64,000 nucleotides of DNA from Hyunsoonleella aquatilis. Its GTDB lineage: Bacteria > Bacteroidota > Bacteroidia > Flavobacteriales > Flavobacteriaceae. A program made the translations under genes and the position numbers. Each line of letters begins with the position of its first letter. The first letter of the stretch is position 1. Location of the stretch: positions 310,001 to 374,000 of the forward strand of contig NZ_JACNMF010000002.1 of assembly GCF_014270105.1 (NCBI RefSeq), in the 5' to 3' direction. Positions 1-9,560 of the stretch are shown here, piece by piece. The notes beneath the pieces are model-generated. The model was not told the origin of the DNA. It searched no databases and saw only the letters and a list, made by a program, of their open reading frames with translations.

Positions 1-1
1 A

Positions 2-553
2 CACGACACAAAAATCACAAAACCTTATTTAGATAACGTTACCTCATTTTTAAAATCATTTCCAGAACCTTTAACGGTTTGCGATTTAGGCTGTGGCGAT
101 TTTAATATTGGAAAGCAACTTGTAAAATACACCAAAAAGTATATTGCTATTGATATTGTTGACACCCTGATTGAAAGAAATAAGACACTTTTTAAAAGTG
201 ATTGTTTAGAATTTCATTGCTTAGATATAGCAAAGGATGAACTCCCGAATGCTGACTGTATTATTTTGAGACAAGTATTGCAACATTTATCGAATACTGA
301 AATTAAAAGCATCCTAAAAAAAACCAAAGATTACAAATATATTATTCTGACTGAACATATCCCAACAGGTATTTTTATTCCAAATAAAGATATTATTTCT
401 GGACAGGGCAACCGTGTAAAACATAATAGCGGAGTTGATGTATTAAAACCTCCTTTTAATTTAAAAATTAAGGATGCGAAACACCTAAGGACATATTATT
501 TGGAGAGCCCCACTAAAAGTAAAATTACCACCACAGTATATCGATTACCCTAA
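2..553 (+). CDS. class I SAM-dependent methyltransferase, 5' end cut by window edge
   Basis: The frame is open from the window edge to a TAA stop, giving 183 visible residues without the start codon. A Rossmann methyltransferase motif I, VCDLGCGDFNIG, sits at visible residues 27-38. The acidic end of strand 2 (AIDIVD) and a post-I segment ending DCIILRQVLQHL follow in the usual order for small-molecule or protein methyltransferases. An internal ATG at 266 is too far downstream to be the start because motif I lies before it. The substrate cannot be read from the sequence; the C-terminal part has no motif I recognise. A strong terminator hairpin follows the stop codon. Confidence 0.8.
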   Translation, partial: HDTKITKPYLDNVTSFLKSFPEPLTVCDLGCGDFNIGKQLVKYTKKYIAIDIVDTLIERNKTLFKSDCLEFHCLDIAKDELPNADCIILRQVLQHLSNTEIKSILKKTKDYKYIILTEHIPTGIFIPNKDIISGQGNRVKHNSGVDVLKPPFNLKIKDAKHLRTYYLESPTKSKITTTVYRLP

Positions 554-581
554 AAGGTTTCATATTCGCTTGTGTCCCTAA

Positions 582-620
582 ACAAACAAGGCTGCCTGAG
601 AAGGCAGCCTTGTTTGTTTT
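582..620. terminator. bidirectional intrinsic terminator
   Basis: A perfect 15-bp stem (582-596 with 603-617) encloses a 6-nt loop and lies between two convergent genes. T-rich flanks on both strands suggest it ends transcription from both sides. Confidence 0.85.
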
Positions 621-655
621 ACATATACTGAATACTCTTTTAATTCAAGTTCAAA

Positions 656-1591
656 TTAGTTTTGAACTCTTTCATGCGTAGTATTCGCCCATCTAATTTG
701 TGCTCTTCCGCCTTTAACTCGGTATGCACCGTATCTAATTTTCGATTGCGTCCCTCTTTCTGGATCGGGAATATTCCATGGATGTGCTTCACCTCCAATT
801 ATGGCATTGCAATAATGTATTTTCTTAGTACTATCGCTTGGATCTTCTTTAAAACCAACCTCTAACACAAAAGAAGTTATTGCATTTTTATCTACTGTTG
901 TTAGATAAACAACTTCTCTGCCATTGCTTCCTGATCCTCCACGCTCTTTGATACGCTCTGCATAAATATCAAACGCCACTTGTATGTTTGCATTAACACC
1001 TGTACCATATTTGGGCTTTGCTAAATATAAACAAATAGCCGGGTCAGGAGAACCTCCACCACCAGTATGCTTCCCTTTGGCCTGTGCAATGTAAGTACCA
1101 TTTTCAACATCAGACCCTGCATCACCCACTTCAAGAATTCTAAAATCCCCTGTGAATTTTGTAAACGACCCTACATTACTGTTGGCTATAGGCAATGCGC
1201 GTTCAATTCGCGGTTGTAATGTTGTACCAACATTATTTGAACCATCTGTGATATTATATACACCCCATGTAACGCCACCAACAATACTTTCTTTGTAATC
1301 AGCATAACAACTCCTGTCATCGATGGTACCAACATTTACAGCATTTGGTATATCTGCGAATTGTCCACCTTCCCCATCTGAGTTACAAGTGGTGTAAGCA
1401 CCTATATCTTCATCCTCTGCTACCAATAGACCGGAATCTGGATCTGGATCCGGATCCGGATCTGGATCGTTCTCAATCGCTTTTATCGGTTTGGTGAGAT
1501 CTATCTCATCAGTTGCACAAGAAAAGAAGGCTACAAAAACAATTAATGACGTAATTGTTAATATCTTGTAAATAGTCTTTGTTTTTTTCAT
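656..1591 (-). CDS. secreted lipoprotein of unknown function, possible carbohydrate-acting fold
   Basis: The protein is 311 aa. A signal peptide ends in a lipobox-like AFFSC (Cys25 region), so it is probably lipid-anchored outside the inner membrane. A run of Asp-Pro dipeptides near residues 42-52 forms a stiff linker before a Gly/aromatic-rich domain. That domain contains RIERALPIA, AQAKGKHTGGGG and NGREVVYL, and looks like a beta-sandwich. The R-x-E-R motif and the fold type recall lectin or polysaccharide-lyase-like proteins of marine flavobacteria, but the classical PL7 motifs are absent, so the function is unassigned. It converges with the methyltransferase and shares its terminator. It has no obvious operon partner. 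Confidence 0.75.
   Translation of the reverse strand: MKKTKTIYKILTITSLIVFVAFFSCATDEIDLTKPIKAIENDPDPDPDPDPDSGLLVAEDEDIGAYTTCNSDGEGGQFADIPNAVNVGTIDDRSCYADYKESIVGGVTWGVYNITDGSNNVGTTLQPRIERALPIANSNVGSFTKFTGDFRILEVGDAGSDVENGTYIAQAKGKHTGGGGSPDPAICLYLAKPKYGTGVNANIQVAFDIYAERIKERGGSGSNGREVVYLTTVDKNAITSFVLEVGFKEDPSDSTKKIHYCNAIIGGEAHPWNIPDPERGTQSKIRYGAYRVKGGRAQIRWANTTHERVQN
1435..1470. repeat. GATCYG hexanucleotide tandem repeat encoding a (DP)n linker
   Basis: About six copies of a GATCTG/GATCCG hexamer run in tandem and encode alternating Asp-Pro on the minus strand. Unit changes keep the reading frame, so copy-number change would lengthen or shorten the linker without a frameshift. Confidence 0.8.
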
Positions 1592-1783
1592 AATTTTTTA
1601 AGTTTGTAGCAAAATTAAGGCTTAAAAGAAAACAATCCATCCTGACCTATCCTGCCTGTTTTTAGCGGTTTAACTCTAAGTTTTAATTGAAATCACGAAA
1701 GTTCAGTAAATTCCTTTCAATAAATAACTGAATTATTAGTCGATTTATTGTTTACAAATTGCGCCTGAAGTAGATTTTTTTTG

Positions 1784-2923
1784 TTACCGTAAAGAGTTTA
1801 AAAATATTTCATTCAGCACCAACAAATAATCAGCGCGATTACCAACAAAATCCCTTTCTGAAACATCAATGATTTTGATCTCAAAATCAGTTTGTGTTTT
1901 TAAGAATTTTAGATAGCCAGCATTGATATTTTCTAAATAGTCATCGGCTATGTTTTGTTCATAATCGCGTCCACGCTTTTTGATATTTTCCTGCAAACGG
2001 GCAGTGTTTTGATACAAATAAATGTATAAATCGGGTTTTGGCACGTCCTTATACATCAAGTTGAACAGTCTTCGGTACAACTGAAATTCGTCATCATTAA
2101 GAGTGATTTTTGAGAAAATCAGGGATTTAACCACGTAATAATCGCTCACTTTAAAATTTTTGAACAAATCAAGTTGTGACAAATCATCCGAAATTTGTTG
2201 ATAGCGATCCGCCAAAAAAGACATTTCTAAAGGAAAAGCGTATCGGTTGGCATCCTCATAAAACTTGGGCAAAAAGGGATTATCGGCAAACCGTTCCAAA
2301 ATCAATTTCGCATTAAAATCTTGGGCAATTTTAATAGCTAAACTTGTTTTTCCAGCACCAATATTACCTTCGATAGCAACATAATTATAGTTTGAAAAAT
2401 TGAACTGCTTACTTGGGTTTTTTAACCAAATATTGATGGGTTCCAATACCGAATTGTCTTCACATTCTTCCAATAAAACAGACACTTCTTTATACAATTT
2501 TGGGTGTACAACTTTAGATGCAATATCATTTAGGGGCATTAGCACAAATTTCCGCTTTTGCATTTCAGGGTGCGGTAGCTTAAGGGTTTTGGTGCCAATA
2601 ATAGCTTCACCAGCGAATACAATATCCAAATCGATGGTTCGGGCTTCGTAGCCTTTGGTTTTGCTTCTAGTTCTGCCTAATTCTGTTTCAATTTTAAGCA
2701 GATGGTTCAGTACTTTTTTGGGCTTCAAATCACTTTCCAGCACCAAACAGCAGTTTAAAAAATCCTCCCCCTCAAACCCAAAAGCTGGCGATTTATAGAC
2801 TTTGGAAATCAGCTTGATAGCGCCAATGCGTTCAAAGATAGCATCCACAGCCAGTTGCAGGTTTTTAAATTTGTCGCCCTTGTTACTTCCTAGTGCAATA
2901 TGATAGGTTGTAGGTCTCGTCAT
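1784..2923 (-). CDS. folK: bifunctional HPPK (folate) - deoxynucleoside kinase fusion
   Basis: Two enzymes are fused in 379 aa. Residues 5-165 are 6-hydroxymethyl-7,8-dihydropterin pyrophosphokinase, the folate-pathway step before dihydropteroate synthase; GSNKGD (12-17) and ARTIDLDI (94-101) are its diagnostic motifs. Residues 180-379 are a dCK/dGK-type deoxynucleoside kinase with P-loop GNIGAGKTS (186-194), the DRY motif (239-241) and a LID arginine segment KRGRDYEQ (316-323). I chose the ATG at 2923. An in-frame TTG at 2986 would add 21 residues that match neither family and would run into the divergent promoter. This domain fusion is known from Bacteroidota. It is divergent from the queuosine-precursor transporter, with about 70 bp between the starts. 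Confidence 0.93.
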   Translation of the reverse strand: MTRPTTYHIALGSNKGDKFKNLQLAVDAIFERIGAIKLISKVYKSPAFGFEGEDFLNCCLVLESDLKPKKVLNHLLKIETELGRTRSKTKGYEARTIDLDIVFAGEAIIGTKTLKLPHPEMQKRKFVLMPLNDIASKVVHPKLYKEVSVLLEECEDNSVLEPINIWLKNPSKQFNFSNYNYVAIEGNIGAGKTSLAIKIAQDFNAKLILERFADNPFLPKFYEDANRYAFPLEMSFLADRYQQISDDLSQLDLFKNFKVSDYYVVKSLIFSKITLNDDEFQLYRRLFNLMYKDVPKPDLYIYLYQNTARLQENIKKRGRDYEQNIADDYLENINAGYLKFLKTQTDFEIKIIDVSERDFVGNRADYLLVLNEIFLNSLR

Positions 2924-2992
2924 TGACGGCAAAATAAGCAAAACAATTTTTATTCCTTTATATTTACAAAACGTATTTATCCACAATTATAA

Positions 2993-3697
2993 ATGACCCT
3001 AAAAGACAAACTCCTAGCCCAACGCATTTACCTTTTGTTGGGCGGACTGTTCATCACCTCATTAGTAGTTTCCAACTTAATATTTCAAAAGTTTTTTTAT
3101 TGGTATCCATTTGATATTGAGGTTTTTGGAAGCAAATTGTTCGAGATTTCCGTTGGGATTTTGCCCTACCCTATTACCTTTTTAATCACCGATTTAATCA
3201 GTGAAATTTATGGTAAAAAACGCGCGAATGATGTGGTAGTAGTTGGGATTTTTGCCTCGTTGTTTTCGCTTTTGATTATTTATACTGGAGCAAATGTTCC
3301 CGCTACTTCGTGGTCGTATGTTGACGATGCATTATTTAGAAAAGTATTTGGAAACTCGGCCATCGCCGTTTTTGCAAGTATGCTTACCTATTTGTTTGCA
3401 CAGTTTGTTGATATCCAAATTTACCATTTCTGGAAACGGCTCACTAAAGGGAAACATCTCTGGCTCCGTAATAATTTCTCGACCTGGTTTTCGCAATTTG
3501 TGGATACGTTTACCATCGTATTTCTGCTATGCTCTTTTGGTATTATCGATTGGGCTAACTTTAAAGGCCTTTTGGTCAGCGGATTTTTATTCAAGGTTTT
3601 TGTCGCCATTTTAGATACACCACTGCTGTATCTGGGCGTGTATTTTTTTAGAAAACGCTTCAGTTTAAAAGTGAACGAGGAAATCAATTTGCTCTAG
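2993..3697 (+). CDS. yhhQ: queuosine precursor transporter, YhhQ/VUT family
   Basis: This is a 234-aa integral membrane protein with about six hydrophobic segments. The family hallmark PYPITFLITDLISEIYGKK lies at residues 59-77. YhhQ homologues import preQ0/preQ1 for synthesis of the modified tRNA base queuosine. The length matches the family. The gene starts at ATG 2993 and is transcribed away from folK through a short shared promoter region; TATATTTA near 2959 resembles a -7 box. No queuosine biosynthesis gene is nearby, so the role rests on family membership. Confidence 0.9.
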   Translation: MTLKDKLLAQRIYLLLGGLFITSLVVSNLIFQKFFYWYPFDIEVFGSKLFEISVGILPYPITFLITDLISEIYGKKRANDVVVVGIFASLFSLLIIYTGANVPATSWSYVDDALFRKVFGNSAIAVFASMLTYLFAQFVDIQIYHFWKRLTKGKHLWLRNNFSTWFSQFVDTFTIVFLLCSFGIIDWANFKGLLVSGFLFKVFVAILDTPLLYLGVYFFRKRFSLKVNEEINLL

Positions 3698-3785
3698 TTA
3701 TTTAACAATATATTCACTGTTTTCAATCTTTTAGCTCCATTTTTGCGTATATATTTGTGTACGTTAAATTTCTAAATGCTCCACT

Positions 3786-6452
3786 TTGAAGAAAGCTTTT
3801 AAGATTATCGGCATTACTCTTTTGATTATTGTTGCACTTTTGGTAGCCATTCCTTTTGCATTTCAAGGGCAAATCAAGGACATGGTGAAACGCTTCATCA
3901 ACCAAAACCTAAATGCCAAAGTAGAATTTAGCGATGTCAGTTTAAGTTTTATCAAAAGTTTTCCCCAAGCTCATATTGGCGTGAGTGATTTGGTCATCAC
4001 CAATTTTGAACCGTTTAAGGACGAAACCTTTGCCACGGCGAAGGATATTTCGTTTACGATGTCGGTCAAGGAATTGTTCAAAAAAGCTAGTGATGGCCCC
4101 ATAGTGGTGAATACTATCAACATCAATGAAGCATTGTTAACATTGAAAACGGACAAGTTCGGCAACAATAATTACGACATCACCAAGGAAAAAGAAAACC
4201 AAACTTCATCCGAAAGCGATGGTGGATTTGCCTTCGATATTGAGGACTATCAAATCAAAAAAAGTGCTTTCACCTATATTGATGAAAGTTCGGATATTTT
4301 GATCCACATAACCGAATTGAACCACGAAGGCCATGGTACCTTTTCTGCAGAAACCTCGGAATTAAATACAAAAAGCGAAGCCAACCTGAGCATCACTTTA
4401 GATAGCACGAATTACCTCACCAGCAACCCCATAAAATTGGATGCACTTATTGGTTTGGATTTGGAAAATGAAACTTACACTTTTAAGGAAAACAAAGGCT
4501 ACATTAACGAATTGCCCATTGAATTTGAAGGGTTTGTGCAACTAGTCGAAAACGGGCAACAAATTGATATTTCGTTTGAAAACCCAGAATCAGACTTTAA
4601 AAACTTTTTAGCCATCATTCCTAAAGAATATTCAAAGAACATTGAAGATGTGCAGACTACCGGAGATTTCAAAGTGAAAGGATTGATAAAAGGGTTGAGT
4701 TCTGAAGAAACCATACCGAATTTAGACATCAGCATCACCTCTAATAATGCGTCTTTTAAATATCCAGATTTGCCGAAACGGGTGAGTAATATTTCGATTG
4801 ATACCCGCATTAAAAACGAAACTGGAAAAACTGATGATACTTATATCGATATTAAAACATTAAATTTTAAAATTGATGAAGATGTTTTTAAGTCGTCAGC
4901 AACACTAAAAAACCTGACCAAAAATATGCTGGTGAATGCCAATATTGATGGTGTACTTAATTTGACAAACATCACAAAAGCGTACCCCGTGGAGTTGGAA
5001 AATGCCCTCACTGGTATTTTAAAAGGCAAACTGAATACGGCTTTTGACATGAATGCCATCGAAACCAATGCCTACGGACGTATCAAAAATAAAGGGAATG
5101 CAAGCATAACCGATTTTGTGTTTTCTTCTGAAGACATCGTTAATCCCATTCATATTTCACAAGCGGATATGACCTTTAATCCTGGCACCGTTAACCTAAA
5201 TAATTTCAAAGCGCAAACGGGTGATAGCGATTTGAATGCTACCGGCACCATCAATAATTTATTGGGGTTTTTGTTGAGTGACAATACTTTGAAAGGGAAT
5301 TTTAATGTGAATTCTAACCTGTTTAAAGTAGGTGATTTTATGACCGCAGACGAGGTCAATGCTGAAAGTAATAAAACAACAAGCGACACCGAATCCCTTA
5401 AAATCCCCGCATTCTTGGAATGTGTTATCAACGCCAATGTAAATACGGTGATATACGATAACTTAAATTTAAAAGACGTTACCGGAAAACTTTATATCAA
5501 AGACCAGCAAGTCGCCATTAAAGATATGTCCTCCAATATTTTTAGTGGCAAGTTGTTGGTAAATGGGGATGTTTCCACTAAAGAAGAAACGCCAGTGTTC
5601 CATCTCGATTTGGGCGCCAATGATTTTGATATTGCACAATCCTTTCAAGATTTGGAGTTGTTTCAAAATTTAGCCCCAATTGCTGAATTGTTTCAAGGCA
5701 AATTGAATACCACTTTAAATCTGTCTGGGAGTCTGGACCAGGAATTTTCACCCGTTTTGAATTCCGTATCCGGGAGTGCCATGGCGGAGTTGCTTACAAC
5801 GAAAATCAATACACAAGATGGGCTTTTAAGTCAATTAGAGGGCGCTTTGTCCTTTATCGATTTTGATAAATTGGATTTAAAAGACGTGAAAACCAAACTG
5901 GATTTTGCTGATGGAAAAGTGGCGGTTAAACCTTTTAAATTGAAATATCAGGATATTGATATTGATGTTTCGGGGACGCACGGTTTTGATAAAAGCATCG
6001 ATTACAACGCTGTATTTAATGTACCAGCAAAATATTTGGGTAGTGAAGTGAACAGGTTGATTGGCCAAATCAATGATTCCGAAGTCAAAAACATCACGAT
6101 TCCCGTTACGGCTAATATTACTGGGATGTTTACTAGCCCAAATGTAAAAACCGATTTGGCCAGCGGTATTAGAAACTTGACAAATCAGCTTATTGAAATT
6201 CAAAAGCAAAAATTGTTGAACCAAGGCAAGGACAAAGTGAAGGATTTAATTGGTGATGTTATCGGCGGGAATAAAACCAAAACCGATTCCATTAAAAAAC
6301 AGCAAAATAATACGGTAAATGATGTTTTAAAGGATATCATAAAAACCAAAACTCCTCAAGATTCTACAGTGAATTCGACCGAAAAAGTGATTAATAATGT
6401 ATTGGGAGGGCTTTTGGGCGTAAAGAAAAAACAAAAAGACACAATAAATTAG
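3786..6452 (+). CDS. AsmA family protein
   Basis: The protein is 888 aa with one N-terminal membrane helix (about residues 5-27) and then a very long beta-rich periplasmic domain. This is the layout of AsmA/TamB-like proteins, which act in lipid traffic and outer-membrane homeostasis. The segment QNLNAKVEFSDVSLSFIKSFP after the helix is typical of the AsmA N-terminus. The C-terminus (from about residue 800) is charged and Asn/Lys-rich. The start is TTG at 3786: there is no in-frame ATG upstream, and this codon is followed directly by KKAFK and the helix. It stands alone, about 90 bp after the transporter. Confidence 0.85.
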   Translation: MKKAFKIIGITLLIIVALLVAIPFAFQGQIKDMVKRFINQNLNAKVEFSDVSLSFIKSFPQAHIGVSDLVITNFEPFKDETFATAKDISFTMSVKELFKKASDGPIVVNTININEALLTLKTDKFGNNNYDITKEKENQTSSESDGGFAFDIEDYQIKKSAFTYIDESSDILIHITELNHEGHGTFSAETSELNTKSEANLSITLDSTNYLTSNPIKLDALIGLDLENETYTFKENKGYINELPIEFEGFVQLVENGQQIDISFENPESDFKNFLAIIPKEYSKNIEDVQTTGDFKVKGLIKGLSSEETIPNLDISITSNNASFKYPDLPKRVSNISIDTRIKNETGKTDDTYIDIKTLNFKIDEDVFKSSATLKNLTKNMLVNANIDGVLNLTNITKAYPVELENALTGILKGKLNTAFDMNAIETNAYGRIKNKGNASITDFVFSSEDIVNPIHISQADMTFNPGTVNLNNFKAQTGDSDLNATGTINNLLGFLLSDNTLKGNFNVNSNLFKVGDFMTADEVNAESNKTTSDTESLKIPAFLECVINANVNTVIYDNLNLKDVTGKLYIKDQQVAIKDMSSNIFSGKLLVNGDVSTKEETPVFHLDLGANDFDIAQSFQDLELFQNLAPIAELFQGKLNTTLNLSGSLDQEFSPVLNSVSGSAMAELLTTKINTQDGLLSQLEGALSFIDFDKLDLKDVKTKLDFADGKVAVKPFKLKYQDIDIDVSGTHGFDKSIDYNAVFNVPAKYLGSEVNRLIGQINDSEVKNITIPVTANITGMFTSPNVKTDLASGIRNLTNQLIEIQKQKLLNQGKDKVKDLIGDVIGGNKTKTDSIKKQQNNTVNDVLKDIIKTKTPQDSTVNSTEKVINNVLGGLLGVKKKQKDTIN

Positions 6453-6526
6453 GTTTTCGCAATTAAAAGCCTGAACTTCGCCGTCCCTAAGGATTATTCC
6501 TAAATTAAATAAAACACATAGAATAT

Positions 6527-6721
6527 ATGCTAAAGATTATTGTAAAGGATGGCGAAAATATAGAGCGTGCCTTAAAACGCTATAAAAGGAAGCATAGAAA
6601 TATTAAAGTAATGCAAAACTTAAGAGAAGGTCAGTTTTTTACGAAACCTTCTGTAAAGCGCCGCCGAGAAATTCAAAAGGCCGCTTATATTCAAAATTTA
6701 AGAGACCAAGAGGATATTTAA
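6527..6721 (+). CDS. rpsU: 30S ribosomal protein bS21
   Basis: This 64-aa basic protein has the bS21 pattern: an N-terminal VKDGENIERALKRYKRK helix and a KPSVKRRREIQKAAYIQNLR tail. bS21 sits near the anti-Shine-Dalgarno end of 16S rRNA. In Bacteroidota the anti-SD is sequestered by a pocket that includes bS21, which fits the near absence of SD sites in this window. It is monocistronic and followed by a clear terminator. Confidence 0.96.
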   Translation: MLKIIVKDGENIERALKRYKRKHRNIKVMQNLREGQFFTKPSVKRRREIQKAAYIQNLRDQEDI

Positions 6722-6743
6722 CATTCTTCTTTCTTGATAAAAC

Positions 6744-6787
6744 AAAAGTCCCGATTGCCCAAAAGCCATCGGGACTTTTGTTTTTTT
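6744..6787. terminator. intrinsic terminator between rpsU and a convergent gene
   Basis: A 12-bp stem (6744-6755 with 6768-6779) is followed by a T-run on the plus strand and preceded by A-rich sequence. It can serve rpsU and the convergent small membrane gene. Confidence 0.85.
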
Positions 6788-6794
6788 ATCTGTC

Positions 6795-7013
6795 TTAATA
6801 TTGAATGGGATAATCCTCATAAAAATGCTCGAAGGTTTTGTCCGTGGTATACCGGTCTTTTAAAACTTTGTACACCATAACAACCACCAAAGCCTGACCT
6901 AAACACATCGTGTAAAACACCCAAGTGAAAGCCATATCCATGGAAACCATTACAGTTAAAAGGATCAACAGAAATGTTGTAAGTGCCACATAAAATAGTG
7001 CTGGAATTTTCAT
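6795..7013 (-). CDS. small two-helix membrane protein, unknown function
   Basis: The protein is 72 aa with two hydrophobic helices (about 5-25 and 30-48) and a charged, Tyr-rich cytoplasmic tail ending EHFYEDYPIQY. It starts at ATG 7013 and ends beside the rpsU terminator. I recognise no family. Its length, composition and clean ATG-to-stop reading frame outside any other gene support a real gene. Confidence 0.65.
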   Translation of the reverse strand: MKIPALFYVALTTFLLILLTVMVSMDMAFTWVFYTMCLGQALVVVMVYKVLKDRYTTDKTFEHFYEDYPIQY

Positions 7014-7079
7014 TTTTTTCTTTACAAGATACTAAAGAATCCCGGTAATCTATGTTAGTAACTAGTTAAAATAATTACT

Positions 7080-7874
7080 CTAAAATATTGAAATCTCAAC
7101 AACCAACCCCTCATTAGCCCGCACATTAAACACCGTTTGGTCTTCAAAAATGAGATACTGCCCTTTTACGCCCACCAAAGTACCTTCGAAAGATTCTGCT
7201 TTTAAAATATTTAAGGATTTTGGCTTTTCGGGATATTGATGCACTGGAAACTCCAAATTAGTTTCCGAATTGCTTTCAATAAAATAGTCTTTCGCCTCCT
7301 CAGGAATATGCGATTTTAAACGCTCACGCCACTCCACCAAATTTTCATCTTTAATTTCATTTTTAAGCATGGTGCGCCAATTGGTTTTATCACTTACATG
7401 GTCTTTTAAGGCCACCTCGGTAATGCCTGCCAAATACCGATTGGGTACTTCCACAATTTCAATGGCCTCGTGCGCACCTTGGTCTATCCAACGGGTGGGC
7501 ACTTGACTTTTCCGCGTCACCCCAACTTTCACATTGCTGGAATTGGCCAAATACACAACGTGAGGCTGTAATTGCACTTGCTTTTCATATTCCAAATCGC
7601 GGTCTTCTTTTCCTAAATGGGCGGTGCTCAACTCGGGTCGCATAATCCATTCTCCTGCTTGAGCGGTTTCATAAAAGCATTGTTTGTCAAAACCTTGGCG
7701 ATAGATGGGTTTGTCCAATCCACAATTCAAACATTGGTACTTTACAAACTGCATTTTTATGCGTTTGTTAAGCAGTTGGTTGACATTAATAAAATCATCA
7801 TCAAACACCAAATAGTATTGAATTGGACTGGAAAATTCGGTTTCCATTTTCCGTAAAACACCCTGATAGGTCAT
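7080..7874 (-). CDS. DUF2797 domain-containing protein
   Basis: The protein is 264 aa. The N-terminal half has a zinc-ribbon-like CLNCG (residues 48-52) and a second Cys downstream (about 67). The centre has VKVGVTRKSQVPTRWIDQGA, the signature of DUF2797, which resembles GIY-YIG-type cores. The biochemical function of the family is not established. It diverges from the GH3-family gene with only about 43 bp between the starts, so the two promoters must be closely packed. Confidence 0.82.
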   Translation of the reverse strand: MTYQGVLRKMETEFSSPIQYYLVFDDDFINVNQLLNKRIKMQFVKYQCLNCGLDKPIYRQGFDKQCFYETAQAGEWIMRPELSTAHLGKEDRDLEYEKQVQLQPHVVYLANSSNVKVGVTRKSQVPTRWIDQGAHEAIEIVEVPNRYLAGITEVALKDHVSDKTNWRTMLKNEIKDENLVEWRERLKSHIPEEAKDYFIESNSETNLEFPVHQYPEKPKSLNILKAESFEGTLVGVKGQYLIFEDQTVFNVRANEGLVVEISIF

Positions 7875-7917
7875 ATAAAAAAAAGTATTATTTTAGAAAC
7901 CTAAAGATAGCATAAAA

Positions 7918-9432
7918 ATGCCAATTCCGTTAGTTAATTCCATTGCGTCCTGGTTCCTCAAAAAGCGATTTCATCAAATTGAATTGTTTTTAAAATACCC
8001 CAATGAAGTCCAGAATGAATTGTTAATAAATCTGATAGATTTTGCTAAAAATACCGAAATCGGCAGGCAATATGGGTTTAACTCAATTAAAGACTATAAA
8101 ACCTTTGCTGAACGTGTTCCAATTAAGAATTATGATGGCTGGCAGGATATTATAGAGCGTTCGCGCAGAGGGGAACCCAACCTATTTTGGCCCACCCCAA
8201 TTAAATGGTTTGCAAAGTCTAGCGGGACTACTCGTGCAAAAAGCAAATTTATACCCGTAAGCGAGGAATCTTTGGAAGATTGCCACTATGCGGCCAGTAA
8301 AGATTTGTTGTGCATGTATTTGAACAACAATGAGGACTCTCAATTGTTCACGGGAAAGAGTTTACGCCTGGGCGGAAGCAAAGAATTATACAAGGAAAAC
8401 GGTACTGTTTTTGGCGACCTTTCGGCCATTTTGATTGACAATATGCCTTTTTGGGCAGAGTTCAGCAGTACGCCAAGTAATAAAGTTTCTTTGATGAGCG
8501 ATTGGGAACACAAAATGCAGGCCATTGTGGATGAAACCATCGAAGAAAACGTGACGAGTTTGGCCGGAGTGCCCTCATGGATGCTGGTACTATTAAACAA
8601 TGTTCTGGAAACTACCGGGAAACAGAGTTTATTGGATGTTTGGCCAAATCTGGAAGTGTATTTTCATGGAGGCGTCAGTTTTGTGCCGTATGCAGATCAG
8701 TACAAAAAAATACTTCCAAAGAAAGATTTTAAGTATTATGAAATCTATAATGCCTCTGAAGGCTTCTTTGCGATTCAGGACCAAAATAATTCTGATGAAC
8801 TTTTGCTGATGCTGGACTATGGGATATTTTACGAGTTTATCCCCATGGATATTTATGCCACATCTGATGAAAAAGCGATTCCGCTGAGCGAAGTCCAGCT
8901 CAACAAAAACTATGCGGTGATTATTACTACTAATGCCGGTTTGTGGCGCTATAAAATTGGAGACACTATTCGGTTCACCTCTTTGTATCCTTATCGGATT
9001 AAAATTTCGGGAAGGACTAAACACCACATCAACGTCTTTGGTGAAGAATTGATTATCGAAAATGCTGAAAGCGCCCTTAAAAAAGTGTGCCACCGCACTG
9101 AAGCGGAAATTGTGGATTTTACGGCCGCCCCAATTTTTATGGAAGGCAAGGAAAAAGGTGCCCACGAATGGCTGATTGAGTTTAAAACACCCCCAAAGGA
9201 TTTGGACTATTTTAATGAACTGTTTGACAATGCCTTGAAATCGCTGAATTCGGATTACGAAGCAAAACGCTACAATAATATTACCTTAAACAAACCCACC
9301 ATAAACGTAGCCCGGCCAAAACTTTTCCACGACTGGTTGAAGCAAAATAATAAATTGGGAGGGCAACATAAAGTGCCCCGGCTTTCAAACACCCGGGATT
9401 ATTTGGACGACTTATTAAAGCTGAACGTCTGA
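7918..9432 (+). CDS. GH3 auxin-responsive promoter family protein (acyl-adenylate-forming)
   Basis: The protein is 504 aa, the usual length for bacterial GH3 proteins. It has the adenylation motif KSSGTTRAKSKFIP near residue 100, a central YFHGGVSFVPY, and the hinge region YRIKISGRTKHHINVFGEEL near residue 360. Plant GH3 enzymes conjugate acyl acids to amino acids through an acyl-AMP. The bacterial members are common in Bacteroidota and their substrate is unknown. There is no biosynthetic partner beside it. Confidence 0.88.
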   Translation: MPIPLVNSIASWFLKKRFHQIELFLKYPNEVQNELLINLIDFAKNTEIGRQYGFNSIKDYKTFAERVPIKNYDGWQDIIERSRRGEPNLFWPTPIKWFAKSSGTTRAKSKFIPVSEESLEDCHYAASKDLLCMYLNNNEDSQLFTGKSLRLGGSKELYKENGTVFGDLSAILIDNMPFWAEFSSTPSNKVSLMSDWEHKMQAIVDETIEENVTSLAGVPSWMLVLLNNVLETTGKQSLLDVWPNLEVYFHGGVSFVPYADQYKKILPKKDFKYYEIYNASEGFFAIQDQNNSDELLLMLDYGIFYEFIPMDIYATSDEKAIPLSEVQLNKNYAVIITTNAGLWRYKIGDTIRFTSLYPYRIKISGRTKHHINVFGEELIIENAESALKKVCHRTEAEIVDFTAAPIFMEGKEKGAHEWLIEFKTPPKDLDYFNELFDNALKSLNSDYEAKRYNNITLNKPTINVARPKLFHDWLKQNNKLGGQHKVPRLSNTRDYLDDLLKLNV

Positions 9433-9522
9433 TTTTTGTTGTCAGAATCCTCTCAACACCAGACAGTTAACGAATTAACCTGCGATTAGTCCAAGTTTTT
9501 TCATAACCTCTTGAATCTCTGA

Positions 9523-9530
9523 TACTTTTG
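9523..9530 (+). promoter_or_regulatory. Bacteroidota -7 box (TACTTTTG)
   Basis: An exact match to TAnnTTTG lies 30 bp upstream of the OmpA-PD40 start. Confidence 0.6.
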
Positions 9531-9560
9531 TATTTAAGTTAATCCTTAAACCCTCGCTTT

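Noticed and set aside
266-553. ATG 266 as the start of the methyltransferase
   Set aside because: The frame is open to the left edge and the SAM-binding motif lies before this ATG.
2924-2986. Extended folK start at TTG 2986
   Set aside because: The extra 21 residues match no HPPK and overlap the divergent promoter.
8629-9165. 178-aa minus-strand frame inside the GH3 gene
   Set aside because: It is antisense to a well-conserved gene and has no motif of its own.
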